Part shown: piece by piece, positions 1-7,866 of the stretch
Layout: each line of letters opens with the position of its first letter
Position numbering within the stretch: the stretch's first letter is position 1
NCBI GenBank assembly: GCA_009773515.1
Contig: WSXX01000020.1
Span: 25,422 to 89,421, forward strand
DNA: 64,000 bases
Source of the DNA: Bacteroidota bacterium
GTDB lineage: Bacteria; Bacteroidota; Bacteroidia; Bacteroidales; Lentimicrobiaceae
Direction: 5' to 3'
Made by a program: the position numbers and the translations under genes
The notes under the pieces: model-generated
The model's database searches: none
The model's input: only the letters and a program-made list of their open reading frames with translations
What the model was told of the DNA's origin: nothing

Positions 1-1
1 A

Positions 2-94
2 GGCAACCCGGTTGATCTGCAAAAAGATCATGAAATCGTAAAATCACTGCAGCAGATCAGATCGTTTCTTCTTAATCTCAAAGAAGAGCTCTAG
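2..94 (+). CDS. C-terminal fragment of an unidentified protein
   Basis: An open frame runs from the window edge to a TAG at 92-94 and gives about 30 residues ending KEEL. The visible tail is helical and charged (DHEIVKSLQQIRSFL). It converges on the heptose epimerase gene, with about 11 bases between the two stop codons. Too little is present to name a family, and the frame could be accidental, although a convergent gene end fits the tight spacing. Confidence 0.4.
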   Translation, partial: GNPVDLQKDHEIVKSLQQIRSFLLNLKEEL

Positions 95-105
95 TCAATG
101 TCCTG

Positions 106-1071
106 CTACAAGCATGTTTTACTGCTCAGATAATTTACCACGTAATCTTTTACCCCGTTTTCAAGGGAATAAAAATCTTTATCGAATCCTGATGTGATCA
201 GTTTCGCCATATTTGCTTCCGTAAAATACTGGTACTTGTCGCGTATATCCTCAGGAGTATCCACAAAATTTATCTCAGGCGAAATGCCGGCTGCTGCAAA
301 AGTAGCTTTAGCCAAATCAACAAAACTCCTTGCTTTGCCAGTGCCAAGGTTGTAGAGTCCTGATTCAGGCTGTTTTTCCATCATAAAAATCAGTACGCTG
401 ACAACATCTTTCACGTATATAAAGTCGCGCAGTTGCTCACCGTCATTAAAATCAGGGCGATGTGACCTGAATAATTTCACCTGTCCTGTTTCTGATATCT
501 GGTGATACGCATGAAAAATCACTGATGCCATTCTTCCTTTATGATATTCATTCGGGCCATAGACATTAAAAAATTTCATACCGGCCCAGAAGGGCGGAGT
601 CTGAGTCTGTTTAAGAACCCACTTATCAAAATCATTCTTTGATTCTCCGTAAGGATTAAGGGGTTTCAATTCTTCCACAATTTCGTGGGAATCATTATAG
701 CCAAATTCGCCAAGACCATACGTGGCAGCAGAAGATGCGTAAACCAACGGGATTTTAAACCGGGAACAGGCTTCCCAGATTTTCATTGAATAGCCTGTAT
801 TCAGCTCATCAAATATTGCCTTATTGAACTCTGTTGTGTCAGTGCGCGCACCTATATGGAAAATAAAGTCAACTTCCGATCCTTTAGATTCCAGCCAGGT
901 GAAGAATTCTGATCGTTCTATAAAGGCTGAGATGTTCTTATTCAGCAGATTTCCTGCTTTATTTGATTTTGAGAAATCATCAACTGCAATAATATTGGTA
1001 TGGCCGGTTTCCAGAAGTCTTCCAATAAGGCAACTTCCGATAAACCCGGCGGCTCCGGTTACAATAATCAT
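106..1071 (-). CDS. hldD: ADP-L-glycero-D-manno-heptose 6-epimerase
   Basis: This cytoplasmic SDR-family epimerase converts ADP-D-glycero-D-manno-heptose to the L,D form used for the lipopolysaccharide inner core. The N-terminus carries the Rossmann dinucleotide motif GAAGFIG (residues 6-12), and the catalytic Y141-GES-K145 pair is present. FFNVYGPNE and the C-terminal FIYVKDV block are typical of the RfaD/HldD branch, and the 321-residue length is normal. The frame is open for 19 codons upstream, but the ATG at 1069-1071 starts exactly at MIIVTG, where the family begins. It lies 59 bases downstream of the alkaline phosphatase gene on the same strand, so co-transcription is possible. Confidence in the family is high; other nucleotide-sugar epimerases are the only alternative. 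Confidence 0.92.
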   Translation of the reverse strand: MIIVTGAAGFIGSCLIGRLLETGHTNIIAVDDFSKSNKAGNLLNKNISAFIERSEFFTWLESKGSEVDFIFHIGARTDTTEFNKAIFDELNTGYSMKIWEACSRFKIPLVYASSAATYGLGEFGYNDSHEIVEELKPLNPYGESKNDFDKWVLKQTQTPPFWAGMKFFNVYGPNEYHKGRMASVIFHAYHQISETGQVKLFRSHRPDFNDGEQLRDFIYVKDVVSVLIFMMEKQPESGLYNLGTGKARSFVDLAKATFAAAGISPEINFVDTPEDIRDKYQYFTEANMAKLITSGFDKDFYSLENGVKDYVVNYLSSKTCL

Positions 1072-1130
1072 ATATTTTTTTTTAAAATTAATCCGCTGCA
1101 AAGGTAGTTCAGCGGCAGAGGTTTTCAAAA

Positions 1131-2249
1131 CTAATTCAGAGCCTCTTCAACTCCGAAGAGCTTTTTCATCAGTTTAAAAATTTCGGTATTGTCAAGAATA
1201 CCTTCAAAATGGGTAGCGCCGGGTCCATAGGTAAATACAGGTACCGGAGTTCCGGAATGGTTGTCGGTTGAATATTTTCCATCAGCTTCTCCGGTCAAAA
1301 AATTGCCACCGAGGTTGGTAAACCCTCCGGTTTCGTGGTCAGCAGTAACAATAACAAGTGTTTCTCCGTTTTTTTCTGCAAAATCAAGCGCAACTCCCAC
1401 AGCCATATCAAAGTCAAGGGTTTCGTCGAGCATATATTTAATGTCGTTGTCGTGTCCGGCCCAGTCTATCTGAGAACCTTCAACCATAAGAAAGAAACCT
1501 TTCTGATTCTGAACGAGCAGTTCGAGGGCTTTTGAGGTGGCAATGCTTAACATATCGCCCCGGCCTTCGGAATATTTAGGCGGGTGAGCCGGGTATAAAA
1601 TCCCTGCCAGCTTACCGCTTGTGACTTCCATCATTGCAGGAATACTGTTTACCACCTGATAATTGCGGAATAAAAGACTGTCAATCAGATTAAGGCTGTC
1701 GGCACGTTCATTGAAATTTTCGCGGCCACCACCAATAAATACATCAACACCGGAGTCAAGGTACTGCAGTGCTATATCCTGAGCCATTTTTCTGCTTTCT
1801 ACACTGGCAATAAATGCAGCCGGTGTTGCATGGGTAACATCGCACGAAACTGCGATTCCGGTTGCCAAACCATGATCTTCGGCTATGTTAAGTATGCTTT
1901 TCAGAGGACTTTTGTCGGGAGACATTCCCACCATACCATTGTTTGTCTTTACTCCACACGCCAGTGCAGTTCCTGCTGCAGCAGAATCGGTGATGTAATT
2001 GTCAGCCGAAAGGGTTTTTACAATAGCTGTATTTGGCATTCTTGTTATGTTGAGGTTATCGCGGCTTGCTGACATTGCAGCATAAACCTGAGGCAATCCC
2101 ATGCCATCTCCAATAAGGAGAATTATATTTTTCGGTGTTTTATCATTTGGAGCTGTACGGCTTTTCTTTTGTGCAAACAGATCAGCAGATGAAAACGTTA
2201 ATATCAGCGAAAAGGCTAATGACAGTGAGATTTTGCAGAACATTTTCAA
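1131..2249 (-). CDS. phoA: Exported alkaline phosphatase (PhoA family)
   Basis: This is a metal-dependent phosphomonoesterase of the alkaline phosphatase superfamily, expected in the periplasm or on the cell surface to release phosphate. Residues 1-26 form a signal peptide with a hydrophobic core ending near LFAQ. The metal-binding IGDGMG (residues 46-51) and the nucleophile motif TDSAAAGTA (Ser89) are present, as are the later D-x-x-x-H pair of the zinc site and VTADHETGG. At 372 residues it is a compact form without a large crown domain. ATG at 2249 or at codon 3 could both be starts. A TAACTTTG box on the minus strand (2285-2292) could be its -7 element. No Pho-box-like repeat was seen. 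Confidence 0.9.
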   Translation of the reverse strand: MKMFCKISLSLAFSLILTFSSADLFAQKKSRTAPNDKTPKNIILLIGDGMGLPQVYAAMSASRDNLNITRMPNTAIVKTLSADNYITDSAAAGTALACGVKTNNGMVGMSPDKSPLKSILNIAEDHGLATGIAVSCDVTHATPAAFIASVESRKMAQDIALQYLDSGVDVFIGGGRENFNERADSLNLIDSLLFRNYQVVNSIPAMMEVTSGKLAGILYPAHPPKYSEGRGDMLSIATSKALELLVQNQKGFFLMVEGSQIDWAGHDNDIKYMLDETLDFDMAVGVALDFAEKNGETLVIVTADHETGGFTNLGGNFLTGEADGKYSTDNHSGTPVPVFTYGPGATHFEGILDNTEIFKLMKKLFGVEEALN

Positions 2250-2284
2250 TGGTTTTGGGTGATTTTATTAAATAATATGTCGTG

Positions 2285-2292
2285 CAAAGTTA
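2285..2292 (-). promoter_or_regulatory. Candidate -7 box of the alkaline phosphatase gene
   Basis: Read on the minus strand the bases are TAACTTTG, which matches the Bacteroidota -7 consensus TAnnTTTG, about 35 bases upstream of the start codon. A clear TTTG at the expected -33 spacing is not present, so this is a weak call. Confidence 0.35.
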
Positions 2293-2470
2293 GTCTTAGA
2301 AATTCAGGAATGAGTTAACTTATCATTAATTTTTTCTTGAAACTTTAATAATATTTAAGGGGGGACAGATTTTTAAAAAAAACAGTACATTTACCTGCCC
2401 GAAACCTGCCGGGTATTTGTCTTTGTCAATTTTCGAAATTTCTGAATAAATCACTTAACATCAATTTCTT

Positions 2471-3874
2471 ATGAGAGAAAAAACCGTGACTTTGCTGAAT
2501 GATTCAAAGACTGCCAGATGGGTTGCCCTGGCTCTGATTTCAATAACCATGTTCTTTGCCTACTTCTTTGTTGACGTAGTGGCACCTTTGCAGACCATGC
2601 TTGAAACCGATTACAAATGGTCGCCAAAAGTATTTGGCATGCTCGGCGGATCAGAATTTTTTCTGAATGTTTTTGCGTTTTTCCTGATTTTCTCGGGAGT
2701 GATTCTTGACAAAATGGGCATCCGCTTTACCCTGATTACCGCAGGATTGGCTATGGTTTTAGGAGCAGCCATTAAGTTTTATGCGCTCACCGCCGGATTT
2801 GAAGGTACTGCTTTGGCAACCTGGCTTGGTTCGTTTATCGTTTGGGTTCCTGCATCCGCCAAACTTGCGTTTTTTGGATTTGCCATTTTTGGTATCGGAG
2901 TTGAAATGGCCGGAATTACAGTTTCTAAAACCATTGTGAAATGGTTTAAAGGCAGAGAAATGGCTTTGGCAATGGGTCTTGAAATGGCCGTTGCCCGTTT
3001 GGGCGTTTTCGCGGTTTTCCGCCTGACTCCTTTGTTTGCTGAAAACGGAGGTCCTGCCAATTCAGTTTTCTGGGGACTGGCTTTCCTTTGTATCGGTTTT
3101 ATAACCTTTTTTGCTTACACCTTTATGGATAGGAAACTTGACAAACAAATGGGTGTTTCCAAACTTACTGCTGATCCTGAGGAAGAATTCAGACTTAGCG
3201 ACCTTAAGAAAATTTTTACCAACCCTGGTTTCCTTGCAATCGCAGGACTTTGTGTTTTATTTTATTCAGCAATTTTCCCTTTTCAGAAGTTTGCTACCGA
3301 TATGCTGGCTTCCAAGCTCGATGTTGATGTTAAGACAGCAGCCGCATACTTTTCTTATTTCCCGATTGGAGCAATGATTCTTACTCCTTTTATCGGATAT
3401 TTTCTCGACGTCAGAGGAAAAGGCGCTACCATGATGATTTTCGGAGCTGTTTTACTGACAGTTTCTCACCTTATTTTTGCACTCGTTCCAGCCGAAGCTT
3501 TTGGTGTTGCAACAGCCATAGGTACGATTGTTATTCTGGGAACAGCCTTTTCATTGGTGCCAGCCTCAATGTGGCCATCTTTACCTAAAATTGTAGAAGA
3601 AAGATATCTGGGTTCTGCCTTTGGTGCTATCTTCTGGATTCAGAATATTGGACTGCTTTTGGTCCCAATCCTGATTGGCTGGTCTTTAACAGCTTCTAAT
3701 CCTGGGGTTTCAGAACAAATTGCTGCCGGCGCAGAAGGATTAAAATATGATTATACTGTTCCTGAGCTTATTTTTGCAGGTTTTGGAGTTCTGGCTTTTG
3801 GACTGGGCTTTATTTTAAAAGCTGTTGACAAAAAATATGGATACGGACTTGAGTTACCCAACAAGAAAAAATAA
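2471..3874 (+). CDS. Major facilitator superfamily transporter
   Basis: A 467-residue polytopic inner-membrane protein with about twelve hydrophobic segments and the MFS loop signature after TM2 (a GVILDKMGIRFT-like stretch near residues 77-88). The second half repeats the pattern (GYFLDVRGKGATMM). It resembles the broad NarK/OFA/MFSD1-like group, but the substrate cannot be read from sequence. It stands upstream of a GH13 amylase, a LacI regulator and susCDE, so import of the released sugars is a reasonable inference, but it has its own terminators and is not in their operon. The start is the ATG at 2471, directly after an A/T-rich leader. Confidence 0.85.
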   Translation: MREKTVTLLNDSKTARWVALALISITMFFAYFFVDVVAPLQTMLETDYKWSPKVFGMLGGSEFFLNVFAFFLIFSGVILDKMGIRFTLITAGLAMVLGAAIKFYALTAGFEGTALATWLGSFIVWVPASAKLAFFGFAIFGIGVEMAGITVSKTIVKWFKGREMALAMGLEMAVARLGVFAVFRLTPLFAENGGPANSVFWGLAFLCIGFITFFAYTFMDRKLDKQMGVSKLTADPEEEFRLSDLKKIFTNPGFLAIAGLCVLFYSAIFPFQKFATDMLASKLDVDVKTAAAYFSYFPIGAMILTPFIGYFLDVRGKGATMMIFGAVLLTVSHLIFALVPAEAFGVATAIGTIVILGTAFSLVPASMWPSLPKIVEERYLGSAFGAIFWIQNIGLLLVPILIGWSLTASNPGVSEQIAAGAEGLKYDYTVPELIFAGFGVLAFGLGFILKAVDKKYGYGLELPNKKK

Positions 3875-3890
3875 TTGAATATGAGTTTCA

Positions 3891-3925
3891 AAAAAAGCGG
3901 TGTCAATAGACGCCGCTTTTTTTTT
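3891..3925 (+). terminator. Rho-independent terminator after the MFS gene
   Basis: GCGGTGTC (3897-3904) pairs with GACGCCGC (3909-3916) around an AATA loop, with one T-G wobble. Nine T residues follow on the plus strand, and the A run at 3891-3896 extends the stem. It begins about 20 bases after the MFS stop codon. Confidence 0.85.
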
Positions 3926-3933
3926 GCATAAAA

Positions 3934-3964
3934 AAAACCTGCCGGGATGTGCAGGTTTTTTTTT
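3934..3964 (+). terminator. Second, tandem terminator hairpin
   Basis: AAAACCTGC (3934-3942) pairs with GCAGGTTTT (3951-3959) across an eight-base loop and runs into a T tract. It sits immediately after the first terminator, giving a double stop for the MFS transcript. Confidence 0.75.
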
Positions 3965-4288
3965 AACGACATGATGGGGAGGGAGGGATGCTAAAATGCA
4001 AAAGTTTTGATGACCTTTGCTGTTAAATATGATCATTATCATAAGTACGGTGCAAAGATGCAGTATTTAATAGGTGTGATGTTTTCAAATGAATAAACGT
4101 ACGGGTATTTTTATTAAGTGTATGCTTTTATCGATTAGTCGTAACAAATACTTTTTAGTTTTTTGCACTTCCCATGCATTAAGCATAAGTTTTGAGACTA
4201 AAGTGTAGCATCCAAACTGAGTATTTTAGCGGGCTTCGTAAACATGACAGAAACGCTTCCGTCAGAAAATGGTAAATACTTCGGCATA
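3965..4288. other. Intergenic stretch without a supported gene
   Basis: About 320 bases of A/T-rich sequence lie between the tandem terminators and the amylase terminator. Short frames here have no recognisable product, start signal or conserved look. No repeat or RNA structure was seen apart from the hairpins at either end. Confidence 0.5.
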
Positions 4289-4317
4289 TAAAAACTGCCG
4301 GTTTTGATGCCGGCAGT
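4289..4317 (-). terminator. Terminator of the amylase transcript
   Basis: ACTGCCGG (4294-4301) and CCGGCAGT (4310-4317) form an eight-pair stem. Read on the minus strand the hairpin is followed by TTTTTATA. It lies about 107 bases past the amylase stop. A short T run on the plus side means it may also work in the other direction. Confidence 0.75.
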
Positions 4318-4423
4318 CTTTTAATAAATCCTAAAATCTGCAAGTCAGGGTTTGACCAATTGAAAACAAGCATTCTGAAAAAAATCAAAAATTATCAAGT
4401 CAATCCCCTGCTTTCAGAATCAG

Positions 4424-6283
4424 CTAATTTTCAGGTTTTATAATGACTGCTGTCATCGCTGGAAGCATAAGCGCGTTGCCTTTACCAGTATTTCCTGTCA
4501 GCAAATCAGTGTAACTTCCTTCAAAAGGCAGGTTAATGGATGTTTCTGCTGAACCAGTGTTGAAAGCCGCAAGCATAATATTGCCTTCTTTGTTTTCTCT
4601 GGTGTACACAAGTACATTTCCTTCGGCAAATGTGAATGTCAGATTTCCATTAATTAACACAGGATTCGATTTGCGGATGTTTATCAGCTTTTTGTAATAA
4701 TTAAAAAGCTCATGGTTAAACCCAACTTTGTCATACTGCTTTATGCCGGGTTGAATGTTTGTGCGTGTTTCGTCGTCGAAACTCAGATTTTCCCACCACA
4801 GTGGTTTTCTTTCGTCAGGATCATCACCGCCCCACATTCCGAATTCATCGCCATTCCATATGTGTGGAGATCCGATTGAGGTAAACTGGTGAGCCAGATA
4901 CATTTTTACCCGCTGATAGGTTTCGTCGTCAGGCCTGCCACTGATATATGCTGTATCTTCATGCGGCGAAGCCCTGAATTTGTATTTTCCCTTGTTTGCA
5001 AAACAGGAGAGAATCCTCGGGCTGTCGTGGGTTGCACTCACATTCATCATTCCATAACGGTATGGTTCAGCAACATTATTCCATTCTTTTGTAATTTCTG
5101 CTGCAAATCCGGCAGCATCAAACTTAGGAATTCCTTCAGCAAAGAATCCGCGTGCCGGGCGATATGCCTGATAAAACATTACAGCATCAAATACTGAATC
5201 GTTTGTGTAAGGCGCAGGATTCATAAAATCATCGGGCCATTTTTCCCACCATATTTCGCCAACAAGATATGCTTCAGGATTTATACTTTTAACATAAGCA
5301 TTGTAATCGCGCCAGAAACCCATGGGTATCTGGTCTGCAACATCCAGGCGGAATCCGTCAATCCCTTTGCCGACATCGCCGTCGGGAGCCAGCCAGCGCT
5401 TTGTAACATCAAATATGTGTTTTTTTGCACCTTCGTCAATATTTCCCTCAAAAGGGAATCCGTGTTTTCGTTCACCAACCACATTTGTTTTCCTGAGTTC
5501 AGGTAAACTCATTATGTTGAGCCACCCTTTGTATGAAAATTCATTTTCAGGAGTCTGCAGGTCATCCCAGGTAATTACTTCGTACCAGTCCTTGTATTTT
5601 GAATTTTGCTGATTTTCAATAAGATCCTTCCATGCCGGGAATAGTACACCGGTATGATTCCATGAGAAATCTACAATTACCCTGATGTTCCGCGCGTGCA
5701 ATTCTTCAATAAGCCGCAGAAACATTTTATCGGCCGATGTCCATTTCCAGGTATTGGGATCCGAGAGATCTTCTGTGGCAATTATTTGCATATCACCTTC
5801 AGGATCGGGTCCGAAATTTACATCAATGTGATGATAATGGCGTGCATCATATTTATGCAGTGAAGGTGCATCATTTATAGGGTTGAGATAAATTGCTGTA
5901 ATTCCCAGGTCTGTCAGGTAATCAAGTTTGTCAAAAATGCCTTGCAAGTCGCCGCCATACCTCCGGTGCTGCATGGTTTCTCTAAGTCCGAGACCTGTTT
6001 TAGCAGCCCAGGGTTCCTGTGTGTACCAGTCAGATTTCCAGGGGGTTATTGCCCAGTCCTCAGGTACAGGGAATGACGCTGTAGGTGTTGAAATGGTTTG
6101 TATTGTCGGATCATTTGACGGATCACCATTGTTGAACCTTTCTACAAATATCTGATACCAGATGACATCTTTTGACCATTCGGGAGGTGAGCCGGCCGTA
6201 GCATCCGGACTTTTGGTTTTACATGAAATCATGAGCACCAGCATCAAAATGCCGGTAAAAGTTGCGTACAGACTATGTTTCAT
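4424..6283 (-). CDS. Surface lipoprotein alpha-amylase, GH13 (SusG-like)
   Basis: This glycoside hydrolase is expected to cut alpha-1,4-glucans at the cell surface and feed the neighbouring SusCDE uptake complex. A lipoprotein signal ends in LMISC (lipidated Cys21). The GH13 barrel follows, with DFSWNH (region I), the nucleophile in GFRLDVAD (Asp314), the acid in LVGEIWW (Glu343) and the third carboxylate in SATHDSPR (Asp420). A beta-sandwich domain closes the 619-residue protein. The frame is open 16 codons further upstream, but the ATG at 6281-6283 begins a clean signal peptide (MKHSLYATF). It is downstream of the LacI gene on the same strand with a 54-base gap, so the two are probably co-transcribed. 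A neopullulanase or cyclomaltodextrinase activity is the main alternative. Confidence 0.9.
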   Translation of the reverse strand: MKHSLYATFTGILMLVLMISCKTKSPDATAGSPPEWSKDVIWYQIFVERFNNGDPSNDPTIQTISTPTASFPVPEDWAITPWKSDWYTQEPWAAKTGLGLRETMQHRRYGGDLQGIFDKLDYLTDLGITAIYLNPINDAPSLHKYDARHYHHIDVNFGPDPEGDMQIIATEDLSDPNTWKWTSADKMFLRLIEELHARNIRVIVDFSWNHTGVLFPAWKDLIENQQNSKYKDWYEVITWDDLQTPENEFSYKGWLNIMSLPELRKTNVVGERKHGFPFEGNIDEGAKKHIFDVTKRWLAPDGDVGKGIDGFRLDVADQIPMGFWRDYNAYVKSINPEAYLVGEIWWEKWPDDFMNPAPYTNDSVFDAVMFYQAYRPARGFFAEGIPKFDAAGFAAEITKEWNNVAEPYRYGMMNVSATHDSPRILSCFANKGKYKFRASPHEDTAYISGRPDDETYQRVKMYLAHQFTSIGSPHIWNGDEFGMWGGDDPDERKPLWWENLSFDDETRTNIQPGIKQYDKVGFNHELFNYYKKLINIRKSNPVLINGNLTFTFAEGNVLVYTRENKEGNIMLAAFNTGSAETSINLPFEGSYTDLLTGNTGKGNALMLPAMTAVIIKPEN

Positions 6284-6337
6284 TGATCTGAAAAATTGAT
6301 GGTTAATGAAGTTTTTATTCTGAATAATCAAAGCACA

Positions 6338-7348
6338 TCAAGATGAAGCTCTTTTTTCGAGTGAAACCGGAATAACCCTGGTCTGGAAGTCAATAAAAGT
6401 TGACGGATCTTCAATTCTTCTTATGAGAATTTCAACGGCTTGTCTTCCCATTTCAAATCCCCTTTGCTCAATGGTAGTGAGTGTAGGAGAAGCAATGCTG
6501 GCAATAGGATCGTTGCCAAATCCGGTAACGGCTATATCTTCCGGAATTTTAAAACCATTCTCCTGAAGAATCTGCATGGCGGCAATGGCAGTAAAGTCGT
6601 TAACGGCAAATATTCCATCTATTTCTGAAGCAAGATCCAGAATTCTGTCCTTAAGCAGATATACTTCTTTTCTGGTATCGCACTGGAGAATCAGCCCGGG
6701 ATTGAACTCAACGCCATGGTTGGAAAGTGCTTTCATATATCCCTCGCGACGCAGTCGGCCAATGTGCAGGTGCACCGGAGAAGCCAGATGAAGAATTTTT
6801 TTGCAACCCCTGTCGAGCAAATGGCTGGTAGCCAGAAGCGCACCATCAAAATCGGCAGTTACAACGCGGTCAGTTTCAACACCTTCGCTCACTCTGTCAA
6901 GGAAAACCAGGGGAATTCCACTATCGATCAAATCTTTAAAATGCCCGTGATCGTGAGTGGTTTTGCTGATGGAAACTAAAATGCCATCAACCCTGTTGTC
7001 GAGAAGCACCTGGGTATTAATTACTTCACGGTGATAATCTTCATTGGATTGACAAATAATCAGTCTGTATCCTTTTCCATACGCGAGCTCTTCAATACCG
7101 CTGATTACTGAGGAGAAAAAGTGATGTGTAATTTCAGGAATTACCAGCCCAAGGGTATTGGACCTTTGTCTTTTTAAACTCAGCGCCAGTGCATTGGGAC
7201 GATAATTTACCTTTTCGGCGTACTCTTTGACGACCCTTTTGGTTTCAGTGCTGATGTCGGGGTGGTCTTTCAGTGCCCTCGAAACTGTTGACGGTGAAAT
7301 TCCTAATGCCCTTGCTATGTCATTAATGGAAATGAGATTTGATTTCAT
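6338..7348 (-). CDS. LacI/GalR-family transcriptional regulator
   Basis: A cytoplasmic DNA-binding repressor with a sugar-binding periplasmic-protein-like domain. Residues 5-26 form the helix-turn-helix (IARALGISPSTVSRAL), with the hinge and NYRPNALAL segment to about residue 58 and a Peripla_BP-type effector domain to residue 336. The length is typical. It is transcribed divergently from susC, and two LacI-type operators in tandem sit between them (7502-7525). This points to control of susCDE and of its own transcript with the amylase, with a maltooligosaccharide as likely inducer (inference). Confidence 0.93.
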   Translation of the reverse strand: MKSNLISINDIARALGISPSTVSRALKDHPDISTETKRVVKEYAEKVNYRPNALALSLKRQRSNTLGLVIPEITHHFFSSVISGIEELAYGKGYRLIICQSNEDYHREVINTQVLLDNRVDGILVSISKTTHDHGHFKDLIDSGIPLVFLDRVSEGVETDRVVTADFDGALLATSHLLDRGCKKILHLASPVHLHIGRLRREGYMKALSNHGVEFNPGLILQCDTRKEVYLLKDRILDLASEIDGIFAVNDFTAIAAMQILQENGFKIPEDIAVTGFGNDPIASIASPTLTTIEQRGFEMGRQAVEILIRRIEDPSTFIDFQTRVIPVSLEKRASS

Positions 7349-7501
7349 TTGACGGTATAAAAGTTTTAATGCAATTCAATGCTTAAAGGTATGGCTTTAA
7401 CAAATACAACATGGTTTTTGTGCTTTTTTTTCTGTTTTTTTAGTCAGAGAATGCACTTTTTATATTTTGCAGGAAGCATTATTTCGAAAAAAAATATTTT
7501 C

Positions 7502-7525
7502 GCAAACGATTGCGGAAACGATTGC
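7502..7525. promoter_or_regulatory. Tandem LacI-type operators
   Basis: Two abutting 12-base sites, GCAAACGATTGC (7502-7513) and GGAAACGATTGC (7514-7525), share the central CG and the flanking AA/TT of LacI-family operators. The first is a 10-of-12 palindrome. They lie between the divergent lacI-type gene and susC, about 340 bases before the susC start and 150 bases before the regulator start. Confidence 0.7.
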
Positions 7526-7771
7526 AACATTTTTTTTGGCAAATTCGCACATTATTGTTAATAAACCTTAAATAATTAATTAATTATTTCTTAACATTGT
7601 ACCTTGAAAACTGCACATTTACAGAGGGAAAGCAGGGTTCTGAAATTATTGTTTTTTTAACAGGGTTTTTATTGTTTAAAAGTTTTGCGTATTTGCAATT
7701 GTTTCACTAAACATAAAAATCTTTTCTTTGACATTCTATATCATTTTGCTCACTTTGGTATTGTAAATCAT

Positions 7772-7779
7772 TATATTTG
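7772..7779 (+). promoter_or_regulatory. Candidate -7 box for susCDE
   Basis: TATATTTG matches TAnnTTTG exactly, 87 bases upstream of the susC ATG. A TTTG at 7745-7748 lies 23 bases upstream, slightly longer than the usual spacing of about 20, so the -33 assignment is uncertain. The rest of 7530-7866 is A/T-rich leader without a gene. Confidence 0.45.
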
Positions 7780-7866
7780 GATTCCAATAGTGAGTTTCTA
7801 AGTTAAAGTCAGAATTTTAATTTAATTTCAGTTAACATAATTAAACCACCAACCAAAATCAGAATT

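Noticed and set aside
3965..4288. Possible small RNA or small gene before the amylase terminator
   Set aside because: No promoter, conserved structure or convincing frame could be seen; the hairpins at each end are explained as terminators.
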